Below, in pieces: positions 17,332 to 26,391 of a stretch of 64,000 nt of DNA (position 1 is its first letter; each line of letters opens with the position of its first letter). The position numbers and the translations under genes are program-made. Below the pieces are notes generated by a model, which worked only from the letters and a program-made list of their open reading frames with translations, did no database searches and was not told the origin of the DNA. The stretch is from NCBI RefSeq assembly GCF_003194605.1, contig NZ_QHKY01000002.1, positions 496,001 through 560,000 of the forward strand, in the 5' to 3' direction. The stretch comes from Nocardioides gilvus. GTDB lineage: Bacteria > Actinomycetota > Actinomycetes > Propionibacteriales > Nocardioidaceae.

Positions 17332-18492
17332 TCACTCCGTGAAGGTGACGGTGCCCTTCCTGGTGACGGTCCAGCGACCGCTCCGGTCGTGGGCGGTGAC
17401 CTCGATGTCGAACGTGCCCTGAAGCGTGCCGCAGGGGATCGTGGTCGTGCCGCGCCACGTGCCCTTCTTCTTGGTCAGGTAGGTCTCGTAGTCCGAGTAC
17501 GGGGCATGATCCATGTTCAGCGGCAACTCCACGCTCACCGAGTCCACGCCCGACTGCGAGTCGGCGACCTTCACGGCGAACTCCACCTCCCGTTGACGCT
17601 CACCCACCTTGACGGTGCTCGGGGTGCTCCAGGCACTCTTCACGACCGGATCCGCGGTGTCGGTCTTCGACCTGACCTTCAGCCTGGGCTTGAGTGGGCG
17701 CGTGAGCTCCTTGGTGTTGACGTACTTGCCGTAGGAGGTGTAGTTCCCCGCCTTGTCCCTGACGCTCGCGTGGCGCACGGTGGCCGTCTTCCTGCCCGCC
17801 CACGTCGGGATGATGGCGGTGCCGGTGAGCACGCCCTTCTTCTTCCTGGTCAGGTCCACGTAAGTGGAAAGGTGCTTGCTCCCGATCAGGACGCGCGCCC
17901 CTTCCAGCCCAGAACCGCCCCGGTCGAACCCCTTCGCGGTGACGGTGACCTTCGCGGTCTTCCTGGTCGTGTTGACACTCTTCTCGCTCAACCTGATGCG
18001 CGTGAGCTTCGGAGCCTTGAGGTCCGGCTCGGACACCGCGTAGAAACGGTGCGGGAGCCCGCGCTCAATGAGCTGCTTCCTGCCGAAGTAGTCGCTGCGG
18101 TCGTCCTTGGAGGTCAGCGTGACACCGAGGTTGTGCCTTCCGTTCGATGCGCCCTTCGGCACGGAGATCGTGACCTTGAACTTGTTGCCCTTGGTCTTCG
18201 CGGTCTCGCCGTAGCGGTCGTGTCCCTCGCGGACCGGGTTGGCGGTGACGGAGACCAACCCCAGGGCCGGGCCCGAGGTGGTGCCGGAGACGACAACGGT
18301 GCGCTCACCGGACTTGACGTTGACCCGGGTGGGGCTGACCTTCAGCGTCTTCAGGACTGGCCTGGGGGGATCGCAGGACGGGTCGAAGCCCTGGGCAGGT
18401 GCGGCGTTGAGGCCGACGAGCCCGCTGAGCGCGAGGGCGCCGACTGCTGCGGCTGCCGCACTGCGCCGGGCGTGCCTGGAGACGGGTGACAT
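17332..18492 (-). CDS. Secreted beta-rich (Ig-like repeat) protein, function unknown
   Basis: 386 residues. Start ATG 18492 follows a GGGGGGAACA ribosome site; a signal peptide (about residues 1-33, ending NAAPAQG) begins MSPVSRHARRSAAAAA. The mature part is built from three to four repeats of about 100 residues rich in Val, Thr and Lys, each having an alternating pattern such as KTAKVTVTAKGFDRGGSGLEGA or RTVVVSGTTSGPALG, consistent with bacterial Ig-like folds. Repeated SGVDSV and DKAGNYTS segments resemble those in extracellular Ig-like domains. The lysine content is high for the genome. The role is unknown: an exported adhesive or cell-wall-associated protein is possible. Confidence 0.75.
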   Translation of the reverse strand: MSPVSRHARRSAAAAAVGALALSGLVGLNAAPAQGFDPSCDPPRPVLKTLKVSPTRVNVKSGERTVVVSGTTSGPALGLVSVTANPVREGHDRYGETAKTKGNKFKVTISVPKGASNGRHNLGVTLTSKDDRSDYFGRKQLIERGLPHRFYAVSEPDLKAPKLTRIRLSEKSVNTTRKTAKVTVTAKGFDRGGSGLEGARVLIGSKHLSTYVDLTRKKKGVLTGTAIIPTWAGRKTATVRHASVRDKAGNYTSYGKYVNTKELTRPLKPRLKVRSKTDTADPVVKSAWSTPSTVKVGERQREVEFAVKVADSQSGVDSVSVELPLNMDHAPYSDYETYLTKKKGTWRGTTTIPCGTLQGTFDIEVTAHDRSGRWTVTRKGTVTFTE

Positions 18493-18598
18493 TGTTCCCC
18501 CCTGGGAATGTCTGAGTCTGACCGCGCAGTCAGACGAGGATCCTGATCGTCGCACACGCTCCGACGTACGGCACGGTTACGCGTGACAGGCTTCTCGC

Positions 18599-20218
18599 AT
18601 GGGTCACGTCGACGTCGCACACCTCGAGTACGTCCTGCCCGACGGGCGACTCCTGCTCGGAGACGTCTCCTTCCGGGTCGGCGAGGGCTCGGTCGTCGCC
18701 CTGGTCGGTCCCAACGGCGCCGGCAAGTCGACGCTGCTCCGCCTCATCGACGGCACGCTGACCCCCGACTCCGGCACCGTCTCCGTCTCCGGAGGCCTGG
18801 CGGTGATGCCCCAGTTCGTCGGCACTGTGCGGGACGGCTCCAGCGTGCGGGACCTGCTGGTGTCGGTGGCCCCACCAAGGATCCAGCAGACGGCCCGGGC
18901 CGTCGACGCCGCCGAGCTGGCGCTGATGGAGAACGACGACGAGCCCACCCAGATGCAGTACGCGCAAGCGCTCTCCGACTGGGCCGAAGCCGACGGGTAC
19001 GACTACGAGAACACCTGGGACATGTGCACGACCGCGGCGCTGGGCATGGCGTTCCACACTGCCCAGCACCGTGACGCCGTCACCCTGTCGGGCGGTGAGC
19101 AGAAGCGGGTCGTCCTTGAGGCGCTCTTCCGCGGCCCGGCCGAGGTGCTGCTGCTCGACGAGCCGGACAACTACCTCGACGTGCCCGGCAAGCGGTGGCT
19201 CGAGGAGCAGCTGCGCCAGACCCGCAAGACGGTCCTCCTGGTCTCCCACGACCGGGAGCTGCTGTCGGAGGCGGCAGACAAGATCCTCTCCGTGGAGCCC
19301 TCGCCCGCCGGAGCGGACGTGTGGGTCCACGGTGGCGGCTTCGCCACCTTCCACGAAGCGCGCAAGCAGCGGTTCGTGCGGTTCGACGAGCTGCGGCGCC
19401 GCTGGGACGAGCAGCACGCCCGGCTCAAGAAGTTGGTCGTGAGCCTGCAGCAGGCGGCGTCGGTGAGCCACGCGATGGCATCGCGCTACGCCGCCGCCCA
19501 GACCCGGCTGAAGAAGTTCGAGGAGGTCGGTCCGCCCCCGGAGCCGCCGCGTGAGCAGGACATCACGATGCGGCTCAAGGGCGGACGCACCGGCCTGCGC
19601 GCGATCACCGTGACCCAGCTCGAGCTCACCGGCCTGATGAAGCCCTTCGACCTGGAGGTCTTCATGGGTGAGCGGGTCGCCGTGCTTGGCTCCAACGGGT
19701 CCGGCAAGTCGCACTTCCTGCGGCTGCTCGCCGGCGGCGACGTCGCCCACGAAGGCGCGTGGAAGCTCGGCGCCCGCGTCGTGCCGGGCCACTTCGCCCA
19801 GACCCACGCCTACCCCGAGCTCGACGGCCGCACCCTGCTCGACATCCTCTGGTCGGAGCACTCACTGCAGCGCGGCCCGGCGATGTCGTCGCTGCGCCGC
19901 TACGAGATGGAGCAACAGGCCGAGATCACGTACGAGCGCCTCTCCGGCGGGCAGAAGGCGCGACTGCAGATCCTCCGGCTCGAGCTCGGAGGTGCCACCT
20001 CGCTGCTGCTCGACGAGCCCACCGACAACCTCGACCTCGAGTCGGCCGAGGCCTTGCAGGCGGCACTGGAGGCGTACGAGGGCACGGTCCTGGCGGTGAC
20101 CCACGACCGGTGGTTCGCGAAGACGTTCGACAGGTTCCTCGTCTTCGGCGCCGACGGGGTCGTACGCGAGACCCCCGAGCCGGTGTGGGACGAGGGGCGC
20201 GTCGACCGTACGCGCTGA
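18599..20218 (+). CDS. ABC-F family ATPase (ribosome-associated type)
   Basis: 539 residues with two fused ATPase domains and no membrane segment. Domain 1 has Walker A GPNGAGKST, signature LSGGEQKRV and Walker B LLLDEPDNYLD. Domain 2 has Walker A GSNGSGKSH, signature LSGGQKARL and LLLDEPTDNLDLES. The linker of about 85 residues between the domains is basic and helical. ABC-F proteins bind the ribosomal E site and act on stalled translation or give antibiotic protection. The resistance-type subgroup cannot be decided by eye. ATG 18599 begins a single-gene unit divergent from the secreted protein. Confidence 0.93.
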   Translation: MGHVDVAHLEYVLPDGRLLLGDVSFRVGEGSVVALVGPNGAGKSTLLRLIDGTLTPDSGTVSVSGGLAVMPQFVGTVRDGSSVRDLLVSVAPPRIQQTARAVDAAELALMENDDEPTQMQYAQALSDWAEADGYDYENTWDMCTTAALGMAFHTAQHRDAVTLSGGEQKRVVLEALFRGPAEVLLLDEPDNYLDVPGKRWLEEQLRQTRKTVLLVSHDRELLSEAADKILSVEPSPAGADVWVHGGGFATFHEARKQRFVRFDELRRRWDEQHARLKKLVVSLQQAASVSHAMASRYAAAQTRLKKFEEVGPPPEPPREQDITMRLKGGRTGLRAITVTQLELTGLMKPFDLEVFMGERVAVLGSNGSGKSHFLRLLAGGDVAHEGAWKLGARVVPGHFAQTHAYPELDGRTLLDILWSEHSLQRGPAMSSLRRYEMEQQAEITYERLSGGQKARLQILRLELGGATSLLLDEPTDNLDLESAEALQAALEAYEGTVLAVTHDRWFAKTFDRFLVFGADGVVRETPEPVWDEGRVDRTR

Positions 20219-20344
20219 CGTACGTGGGTCAGGCGCACGATCCGCCCCTCGCTGCGTCCGGCTCCCACACCCGCAGAAGATTGAAAGGTCGAGCAACGCC
20301 TCGCCGAGGTCGAAGAACCGCTCTTCGGTCGCTACTATCCGAGG

Positions 20345-21391
20345 GTGCTAGAACGAGTCGCGCGTAAGCTCCGCAAGGCCGCGCCTTCCAAGACCGCCAG
20401 GACCGGCAAGACCGCACCCCAAGACCCACCGAAGCGCACCCCGCGCGAGGCCAGGGAGGCGCGACTCCGGGCCGCGCTGCAGCAGGAGATGGCGATCGAC
20501 GTCGAGCGCATCGTCCAGCACTCGATGCCCACGGGCGGCCACGGGAAGCTGGCCCGACTGCGCGGCATGAAGCTGGACGCGGCCGCCACCCGGCTCTACC
20601 ACCGCGTGGAGAAGGGCTTCTCCCTGCCTGAGCCGCGACGCCCGTTCGGCGCCCAGGCCCTCAAGGGGTTGGACGTGGTGCTGGCCAACGACAAGCACGA
20701 CCCCGACGCGTTGTACGCCCACGAGTCACGCGCGGTCCTCTCGGCGTTAGAGGCCTGGAACGAGCGTGGAGAGCGCGACGAGGCAGTCGCCCCGCGCGGG
20801 GACTCGCTGCCGACCAACCCGCTGGACGCCGAGACCATGGCGCACTTCATCACCTCGCGGCGCAGCATCCGCGACTTCGCGCCGACCCCCGTCGCCAGGG
20901 AGATGATCGAGGAAGCAGTCCGGGTCGCCATGTCGGCGCCCTCGGTCTGCAACCGGCAAGGATGGCGCGCCTACTGGTTCGACTCTGCCGAGGACCTCGC
21001 CCGGGTCCTGCCGCTGCACAGTGGCTCGGGCGGCTTCGCCGACCGGATCCCCGGCGTCTTCGTCCTCACCTACGACATCCGTGCCTTCGAAGGGCCCCAC
21101 GAGCGCAACCAGGGGTACATCGACGGCGGGCTCTTCTCCCAGAACCTGCTCCTGGCCCTCCACGGCCTGGGCCTGGGCGCGGTGCCGTTGAACTGGTCGC
21201 GCTCCCAGCAGGCATCGGCGAAGATGCGTGCCGCCGCTGGCATCCCCGACCACGAGAACATCCTGATGCTGGTCGCCGCCGGCCACCCCGCCGAGGGTTA
21301 CCGGGTGGCGCGTTCAGCGCGTCGCCCGCTCGCCGAGGTCTTGCGTTTCGGCATGCCCGAGAAGCCCGACGCCAGCGGCATGGCCACCTGA
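20345..21391 (+). CDS. Nitroreductase-family flavoprotein with a long N-terminal extension
   Basis: 348 residues from GTG 20345. The C-terminal 180 residues hold the nitroreductase fold: SRRSIRDFAPTPV (FMN phosphate binding), VRVAMSAPSVCNRQGWRAY, GGLFSQNLLLALHGLGLGAVPLNW and the MLVAAGHPAEGY strand. The first 165 residues are basic and helical, with a Lys/Arg/Pro-rich start, and do not look like the family core. These FMN enzymes reduce nitro groups, quinones or other electrophiles with NAD(P)H; some with such extensions occur in polysaccharide gene clusters. The true substrate is unknown. The gene stands alone. Confidence 0.85.
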   Translation: MLERVARKLRKAAPSKTARTGKTAPQDPPKRTPREAREARLRAALQQEMAIDVERIVQHSMPTGGHGKLARLRGMKLDAAATRLYHRVEKGFSLPEPRRPFGAQALKGLDVVLANDKHDPDALYAHESRAVLSALEAWNERGERDEAVAPRGDSLPTNPLDAETMAHFITSRRSIRDFAPTPVAREMIEEAVRVAMSAPSVCNRQGWRAYWFDSAEDLARVLPLHSGSGGFADRIPGVFVLTYDIRAFEGPHERNQGYIDGGLFSQNLLLALHGLGLGAVPLNWSRSQQASAKMRAAAGIPDHENILMLVAAGHPAEGYRVARSARRPLAEVLRFGMPEKPDASGMAT

Positions 21392-21456
21392 TCCGCTGAG
21401 GGTCTGCCCCTGGTCCTGGACCGGGTGTACGGTCGTCCCAAGGGGAGGTGGCAGCC

Positions 21457-21636
21457 ATGGCTGACCGTGCGAGTGCTGCCGGTGGCGGCGCGATCTATGG
21501 CCTCGGAGTCTTCGGGGCGTGGTTCTACTTCGGGCAACAGGCCGACCGATTCCCGGAGTACGCGTACGCGGCCTTCCAGGGCATCTTCTGGCCCGCCTAC
21601 ATGGTCTTCGAGGGCTTCGCGGCACTGAACGCTTGA
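21457..21636 (+). CDS. Small predicted membrane protein (59 aa)
   Basis: ATG 21457 follows GGGGAGGTGGC. The 59 residues begin MADRASAAGGGAIYGLG and contain two hydrophobic aromatic-rich stretches, GLGVFGAWFYFGQQA and YAAFQGIFWPAYMVFEGFAAL, without charges between them. This resembles the short conserved membrane proteins found singly in many actinobacterial genomes; I cannot name a family. Good ribosome site and compact size support it being real. Confidence 0.65.
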   Translation: MADRASAAGGGAIYGLGVFGAWFYFGQQADRFPEYAYAAFQGIFWPAYMVFEGFAALNA

Positions 21637-21691
21637 TCCTCGACGTCACTTTCCACAACCTCGATTGTGATCCTTGTCGTGCGAACGTGTG

Positions 21692-22066
21692 TTCGATAAG
21701 GTTTCTGGTCAACTCCTTGAGGCGTTCGATCCGTCGCGGCTCCCGATCCATGGCGGTGACGCCACCAACGTGACCGTGACGATCTCTTCGCGGACTTGAA
21801 GAGGGATCTTGGTGTCGCGACCATCGACAACGGCACCCCGGGCGACGGGTTCGACACCCTCACCGCCGCCCAGGCCCGACTGGCCTGCACGGCCCGGATC
21901 ATCCCCGCCGTGTTGGGTGGCGACTCCGAGATCCTGGACCTCGGTCGCGGACAACGGCTCTTCACCAAGGCCCAACGCCGCGCCCTGTCACCACCGAGCC
22001 CACGACCCCGGCTACGACATGACCACGTTGACCAACGGAAACCTCAGGTTCCACCGGCGACGGTAG
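21692..22066 (+). pseudogene. Remnant of a DUF222/HNH endonuclease gene
   Basis: Three fragments in three frames line up with the C-terminal half of DUF222-HNH proteins. Frame A (21692-21786) reads FDKVSGQLLEAFDPSRLP then IHGGDATNVTVTI. After a one-base loss near 21785, frame B (21787-21987) reads DLKRDLGVATIDNG, then LTAAQARLACTARIIPAVL and GRGQRLFTKAQRRAL. A deletion then removes the HNH core, and frame C (21989-22066) resumes with HHRAHDPGYDMTTLTNGN, ends RFHRRR and stops at TAG. The N-terminal half is missing altogether. The intact family is multi-copy in actinobacteria and often hosts HNH nuclease cores; this copy is clearly dead. Confidence 0.85.
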
Positions 22067-22138
22067 GAGCTGAACTGAAGCGAGCCCCACGATGACCGTA
22101 CGCCGTTGTCGATTGACGTGCGCCTTGAAAACACAGAA

Positions 22139-22160
22139 CCCCAAGTCCGAAGACCTGGGG
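22139..22160 (-). terminator. Terminator of tRNA-Leu (UUCG tetraloop)
   Basis: On the minus strand CCCCAGGTC-TTCG-GACTTGGGG gives a 9-base stem (one G-U pair) capped by the stable UUCG tetraloop, followed by GTTCTGTGTTTTC. It begins 6 bases after the tRNA 3' end, so it is very probably the tRNA-Leu terminator. Confidence 0.8.
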
Positions 22161-22166
22161 TTGTTG

Positions 22167-22250
22167 TGCGCGAGGGGGGACTTGAACCCCCACATCCTTT
22201 CGGACACACGGACCTGAACCGTGCGCGTCTGCCAATTCCGCCACTCGCGC
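22167..22250 (-). tRNA. tRNA-Leu (anticodon CAG)
   Basis: Type II tRNA of 84 nt. The acceptor stem GCGCGAG pairs with CTCGCGC, the anticodon stem is CACGG-TTCAGGT-CCGTG with anticodon CAG, a long variable arm TGTCCGAAAGGAT follows, and the T arm is GGGGG-TTCAAGT-CCCCC. The discriminator is A and CCA is not encoded. It reads CUG codons. Its place upstream of fhaA is the same as in mycobacteria. Confidence 0.97.
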
Positions 22251-22450
22251 TTGAAGCAGGTCGAAACATATCCCACGCCTGACCGACTTCCCAAACCCGG
22301 GAGGGGTGCCAACTACGATCCACTGGCGGCGTGCGCGGACCGACAGAGCCCACGACGCCGCGGGAACGGGCCATCGTCACCGGCCCCGGATACCATCGCA
22401 GAACCCTGGCGGTCTGTCCGTCGAGGCACGACACAGGAGAAGGAGGTCGC

Positions 22451-23164
22451 GTGGGCGCCCTGCAACGCTTTGAGCAGCGCCTGGAGAGTCTCGTCTCCGG
22501 TGCCTTTGCGCGCGCCTTCCGCAGCGCCGTACAGCCCGTCGAGGTCTCGGCCGCTCTGCAGCGCGAGATCGACAACAACGCCCAGATCCTCAGCCGTGAC
22601 CGGCGCCTGGTGCCCAACGAGTTCCACGTCGAGCTCTCCGAGGCCGACCTCGAGCGCCTCACCTCCGGCGGCAGTGCCATGGTCCGCGACCTCACCGAGC
22701 AGCTCGAGGACCACGCCGACGCCCAGGGCTATGTCTTCCCCGGCGACGTCGAGATCCACTTCGAGGGTGCCGGCGACCTGCCCACCGGCCAGATGCGCGT
22801 CCGCAGCCGGTCGCGGGCGAGCGTGACCGGCGACGGCCACCGCGCCCGGGCCCGCGCGCCCCAGGTCTTCCTCGACATCAACGGCACCAAGCACCCCCTG
22901 ATGGCGCCCGGCCTCGTGATCGGCCGCGGCACCGAGTCCGACATCCGGATCAACGACCCCGGTGTCAGCCGCCGCCACGTCGAGTTCGAGTGCCACGAGA
23001 CCTCAGGCGGCCCGCGGGTCGCCGTGCGCGACCTCGGCTCCACCAACGGCATGCTCGTCGACGGTCAGCAGATCGACCACGCCACGCTCCGCAACGGTTC
23101 GGTCGTCAAGATCGGCAGCACCGAGATCAGGCTCCGCCTCGAACCCGCCGCCGGAAGGGACTGA
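22451..23164 (+). CDS. fhaA: FHA-domain protein FhaA (DUF3662-FHA)
   Basis: 237 residues from GTG 22451, preceded by AAGGAGG. The N-terminal about 125 residues are the DUF3662 domain (VGALQRFEQRLESLVSG onward), and the C-terminal FHA domain carries IGRGTESDIRINDPGVSRRH and DLGSTNGMLVDG, the phosphothreonine-binding loops. In mycobacteria FhaA binds phosphorylated MviN and PbpA-pathway partners to control peptidoglycan synthesis. A long low-complexity linker found in the mycobacterial protein is nearly absent here. It is the first gene of the wall-growth operon. Confidence 0.95.
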   Translation: MGALQRFEQRLESLVSGAFARAFRSAVQPVEVSAALQREIDNNAQILSRDRRLVPNEFHVELSEADLERLTSGGSAMVRDLTEQLEDHADAQGYVFPGDVEIHFEGAGDLPTGQMRVRSRSRASVTGDGHRARARAPQVFLDINGTKHPLMAPGLVIGRGTESDIRINDPGVSRRHVEFECHETSGGPRVAVRDLGSTNGMLVDGQQIDHATLRNGSVVKIGSTEIRLRLEPAAGRD

Positions 23165-23167
23165 TCA

Positions 23168-23638
23168 GTGTCCGAGCTGACCCTCTTCCTCATCCGCTTC
23201 GCCTACCTGGCGGTGCTGTGGATCTTCGTCCTCGCTGCGCTCTCGGTGATCCGCACCGACATGTTCGGCGCCCGTCTTCCCGACTCCCGGGCTCCCCGCG
23301 GGGCCCGCAAGCAGAACAAGGTCGCCAAGGCGCCCAGGCGCCGCGGGGCGCCCACCCACGTCATCGTCGTCGAGGGCGCCAACAGCGGTGACCGCGCCGA
23401 GCTCGGCGACATCCCGGTCCTCATCGGACGTGGTCCCGACGCGGCCATCCGCCTCGACGACGACTACGTCTCCACCCGTCACGCCCGCATCGCGGCCTCC
23501 GGTGACGAGTGGTACGTCGAGGACCTCGGCTCGACCAACGGCACCTACGTGGGCGCCAACCGCCTGACCGAGCCGCTCTCGGTGACCGTCGGCAGCCAGG
23601 TGCGCATCGGCAAGACCGTCCTCGAGCTCCGGAAGTAG
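23168..23638 (+). CDS. fhaB: FHA-domain protein FhaB
   Basis: 156 residues; GTG 23168 three bases after fhaA with AAGGGA upstream. An N-terminal hydrophobic helix (about residues 4-28) anchors it in the membrane, then a basic linker and an FHA domain with GRGPDAAIRLDDDYVSTRHA and LGSTNGTYVG. It corresponds to FhaB/FipA, a phosphothreonine-reading partner of the kinases that acts with FtsZ and FtsQ under stress. Confidence 0.95.
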   Translation: MSELTLFLIRFAYLAVLWIFVLAALSVIRTDMFGARLPDSRAPRGARKQNKVAKAPRRRGAPTHVIVVEGANSGDRAELGDIPVLIGRGPDAAIRLDDDYVSTRHARIAASGDEWYVEDLGSTNGTYVGANRLTEPLSVTVGSQVRIGKTVLELRK

Positions 23639-23645
23639 GACGCAG

Positions 23646-24977
23646 ATGAGCGAGCTCGGACCCGACACGGTCATCCGCCCTGTGGTGCCCCGCCCCATCA
23701 CTGACGCACCCACGGGCGCCCCCACCGACGCGCTCAAGCTGCACTGGTCCGCGCTCTCCGACGTGGGCCGGGTGCGCAAGGACAACCAGGACTCCGGCTA
23801 CGCGGGCCCGTGGCTCCTGACCGTCTGCGACGGCGTGGGCGGCGCCGCCCGCGGCGACATCGCCTCCAGCACCGCGGTCCAGGTCCTGCGTCGCCTCGAC
23901 GAGGCCTCCACGGAGGACCCCGAGGCCCGGATCGCCGGGGCTCTGCACCGCGCCCACGACCGGATCGCCGAGCTCGCCGACGAGGACGACACCCTCAACG
24001 GCACGAGCACCACCGCCGTCGTCGGCCTCTTCAACGGCACCCAGTTGGCCATCGGCCACGTCGGCGACAGCCGCGCCTACCTGCTGCGCGACGGCGAGCT
24101 CACCCAGCTCACCCACGACCACACGCTCGTGCAGGGTCTGGTCGACGAGGGACGAATCACCGACGCCGAGGCCCGCGTCCACCCCCATCGCAACCTGATC
24201 CTCAAGGCCCTCGACGGCGTACGCGACCCCGAGGCCGACCTCTTCTCCATCCCCCTCGCAGCGGGTGACCGACTGCTCTTCTGCAGCGACGGCGCCTCGG
24301 GCGTGCTCGACGACGAGCGGTTGGCCGCGATCCTGGGCGACGGCACCCCCGACTACGTGGTCGTCGAGATGGTCCGGGAGAGCCTCGAGGCCGGCAGCAC
24401 CGACAACGTCACCTGCGTCGTCGCCGACGTCGTGGCCATCGACGCCGAGCTGCCCGAAGGTCTCGTCCCGATGCTCGTCGGCGCCGCCGCCGACCTCCCC
24501 CGGGTCGCGGGTGCCGGGGCCGGTGCCACCGACACGACGATCCGGCCCCGCGCCACGGAGTCGTCCTCCGGCACCACTTCCTCAGGCACCACGACCCCCG
24601 GGCCCAAGCCTCCGGTGGACCCCGAGGCCGCCCGTTACGCCCCCCAGCCGCCGTTGCGCTTCGCGTGGCTGCGCCACTTCCTGATCCTGCTGACCCTCGC
24701 CGGCCTGGCCTGGCTGGCCGCGGCCGCGGCATGGTCGTGGAGTCAGCAGCAGTTCTACGTGAGCGACCACCAGGGCGCCGTCACCATCTTCCGCGGGGTC
24801 AATGCGACGCTGCCCGGCGGTTTCGAGCTCTCCCACCCGTACGAGGTCAGCGACGTCTCGCTCGACCACCTCTCCGAGTACGACGCCACCCAGGTCCGCG
24901 ACGGCATCGAGGCCGCCTCCCTGAACGAAGCGCGCGCCGCACTCGACAACCTGGCTGCCCAGCAGTTCGGCGGGTGA
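23646..24977 (+). CDS. pstP: PP2C-type Ser/Thr protein phosphatase PstP
   Basis: 443 residues. The catalytic domain (about residues 30-275) holds the metal-binding motifs VRKDNQDSG, TVCDGVGGAARGD, GHVGDSRAYL and the C-terminal GSTDNVTC. A low-complexity linker leads to a transmembrane helix near residues 342-365 and a short extracellular part. It removes phosphates from the kinases and their substrates, the standard counterpart of PknA/PknB. It starts 7 bases after fhaB. Confidence 0.95.
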   Translation: MSELGPDTVIRPVVPRPITDAPTGAPTDALKLHWSALSDVGRVRKDNQDSGYAGPWLLTVCDGVGGAARGDIASSTAVQVLRRLDEASTEDPEARIAGALHRAHDRIAELADEDDTLNGTSTTAVVGLFNGTQLAIGHVGDSRAYLLRDGELTQLTHDHTLVQGLVDEGRITDAEARVHPHRNLILKALDGVRDPEADLFSIPLAAGDRLLFCSDGASGVLDDERLAAILGDGTPDYVVVEMVRESLEAGSTDNVTCVVADVVAIDAELPEGLVPMLVGAAADLPRVAGAGAGATDTTIRPRATESSSGTTSSGTTTPGPKPPVDPEAARYAPQPPLRFAWLRHFLILLTLAGLAWLAAAAAWSWSQQQFYVSDHQGAVTIFRGVNATLPGGFELSHPYEVSDVSLDHLSEYDATQVRDGIEAASLNEARAALDNLAAQQFGG

Positions 24978-24987
24978 GCTGACGACC

Positions 24988-26391
24988 ATGCCTTCCACCA
25001 ACCAGCCCGGTGCACTGATGGATTTCGTGCACCGCAGCCGGCGCGGAGCTGAGCTCTTCCTGCTGGTGATCGCCCTCGCCGTGGGAGTCGGGGCGTACGC
25101 TGCCGTCGGCCTCGGCGTGCAGGGCGAGGTGCCCGTCAACATCGTCGGCTACGGCGGTTGGCTGGCGCTCCTCGTGCTCGCTGCGCACGTGGCGCTGCGC
25201 ATGCTCGCCCCGTACGCCGACCCCGTCCTGCTGCCCTTGGTGGCAGCGCTCAACGGGCTCGGACTCGCCGTCATCCACCGCATCGACCTCGCCAAGGGCA
25301 ACGACACCGGCGGCTCCGCCCAGCAGCAGCTGATCTGGATGACGTTGGGCGTGATCCTCTTCATCGGCACGCTCTTCCTCGTGCGCGACCACCGCCTGCT
25401 GCAACGCTTCACCTACACCTCGGCCCTCGCTGCCGTCGTCCTCCTGCTGCTGCCCATGGTCCCCGGACTCGGCTTCCGGTCCTCCGGCGCCCAGATCTGG
25501 ATCAAGATCGGCGGGATGACCTTCCAGCCCGGCGAGGTCGCCAAGGTCCTGCTCGTCGTGGCGTTCGCCGGCTACCTGGTCCGCCACCGCGACGCGCTGG
25601 CGCTGGCTGGCCGCCGGGTGCTCTTCCTCGACCTGCCGCGCGGTCGGGACCTGGGCCCGATCATGTTGATCTGGTTGCTCAGCCTCGGCATCCTGGCCGC
25701 GCAACGTGACCTCGGCTCGGCGCTGCTCTTCTTCGGCCTCTTCCTGGTCCTGCTCTACGTCGCGACCGAGCGACCCGGCTGGCTGGTCGTCGGTGGCGCA
25801 CTCTTCGCCGCGGGGGCGACGCTGGCCTACTTCTCCTTCAACCACGTCCAGGTGCGGGTCAAGATCTGGCGCGACCCGATGGCCTACATCGACGGCACAC
25901 CCGACAGCCGACAGTTGGTCGAGGGCCTCTTCGGGATGGCCTGGGGTGGCCTGATCGGTCGCGGCTTCGGTGAGGGCAGTCCCTGGCGGATCCCGGTCGT
26001 GGAGTCCGACTTCATCATGGCCGCGATCGGCGAGGAACTCGGTCTGACAGCGGTGATGGCCGTCCTCGTCTGCTACGGCCTCATCGTCGAGCGCGCCCTG
26101 CGCACGGCCCTGATCTGTCGCGACGGCTTCGGCAAGCTGCTCGCCGTCGGCCTCGGCTCGGTCATCGCCCTGCAGACCTTCGTGGTGATCGGCGGAGTCA
26201 CCGCCCTCATCCCGCTGACCGGCCTGACCACACCCTTCATCTCCTACGGGGGCTCGTCGTTGATCGCCAACTGGGTGATCATCGCCCTGATCGCGCGGGT
26301 CTCCGACCACGCCCGCAAGCCCCTGCCCGAGTGGACCCCGGACGACGCCGAGGGCGAGAACGAGACCACCCAGGTGGTGCGACTGCGATGA
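24988..26391 (+). CDS. rodA: RodA-type SEDS peptidoglycan glycosyltransferase
   Basis: 467 residues, about ten transmembrane helices. SEDS motifs are visible: GFRSSGAQIWIKIGG, FQPGEVAKV, QRDLGSALLFFGLFLV, the conserved EEL in GEELGLTAV, and GLTTPFISYGGSS near the end. SEDS proteins polymerise lipid II and work with a class B PBP, here the next gene, whose start overlaps this stop by 4 bases. The context (not FtsW's division cluster) favours RodA, the elongation enzyme. Confidence 0.94.
   Translation: MPSTNQPGALMDFVHRSRRGAELFLLVIALAVGVGAYAAVGLGVQGEVPVNIVGYGGWLALLVLAAHVALRMLAPYADPVLLPLVAALNGLGLAVIHRIDLAKGNDTGGSAQQQLIWMTLGVILFIGTLFLVRDHRLLQRFTYTSALAAVVLLLLPMVPGLGFRSSGAQIWIKIGGMTFQPGEVAKVLLVVAFAGYLVRHRDALALAGRRVLFLDLPRGRDLGPIMLIWLLSLGILAAQRDLGSALLFFGLFLVLLYVATERPGWLVVGGALFAAGATLAYFSFNHVQVRVKIWRDPMAYIDGTPDSRQLVEGLFGMAWGGLIGRGFGEGSPWRIPVVESDFIMAAIGEELGLTAVMAVLVCYGLIVERALRTALICRDGFGKLLAVGLGSVIALQTFVVIGGVTALIPLTGLTTPFISYGGSSLIANWVIIALIARVSDHARKPLPEWTPDDAEGENETTQVVRLR

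Noticed and set aside
21637..22166. An intact HNH endonuclease gene
   Set aside because: Reading frame breaks at about 21785 and at 21988, and the HNH core is missing.
24847..26310. 487-codon open frame opposite rodA
   Set aside because: Antisense shadow of a gene with clear SEDS motifs; low-complexity Asp/Glu/Gln composition.
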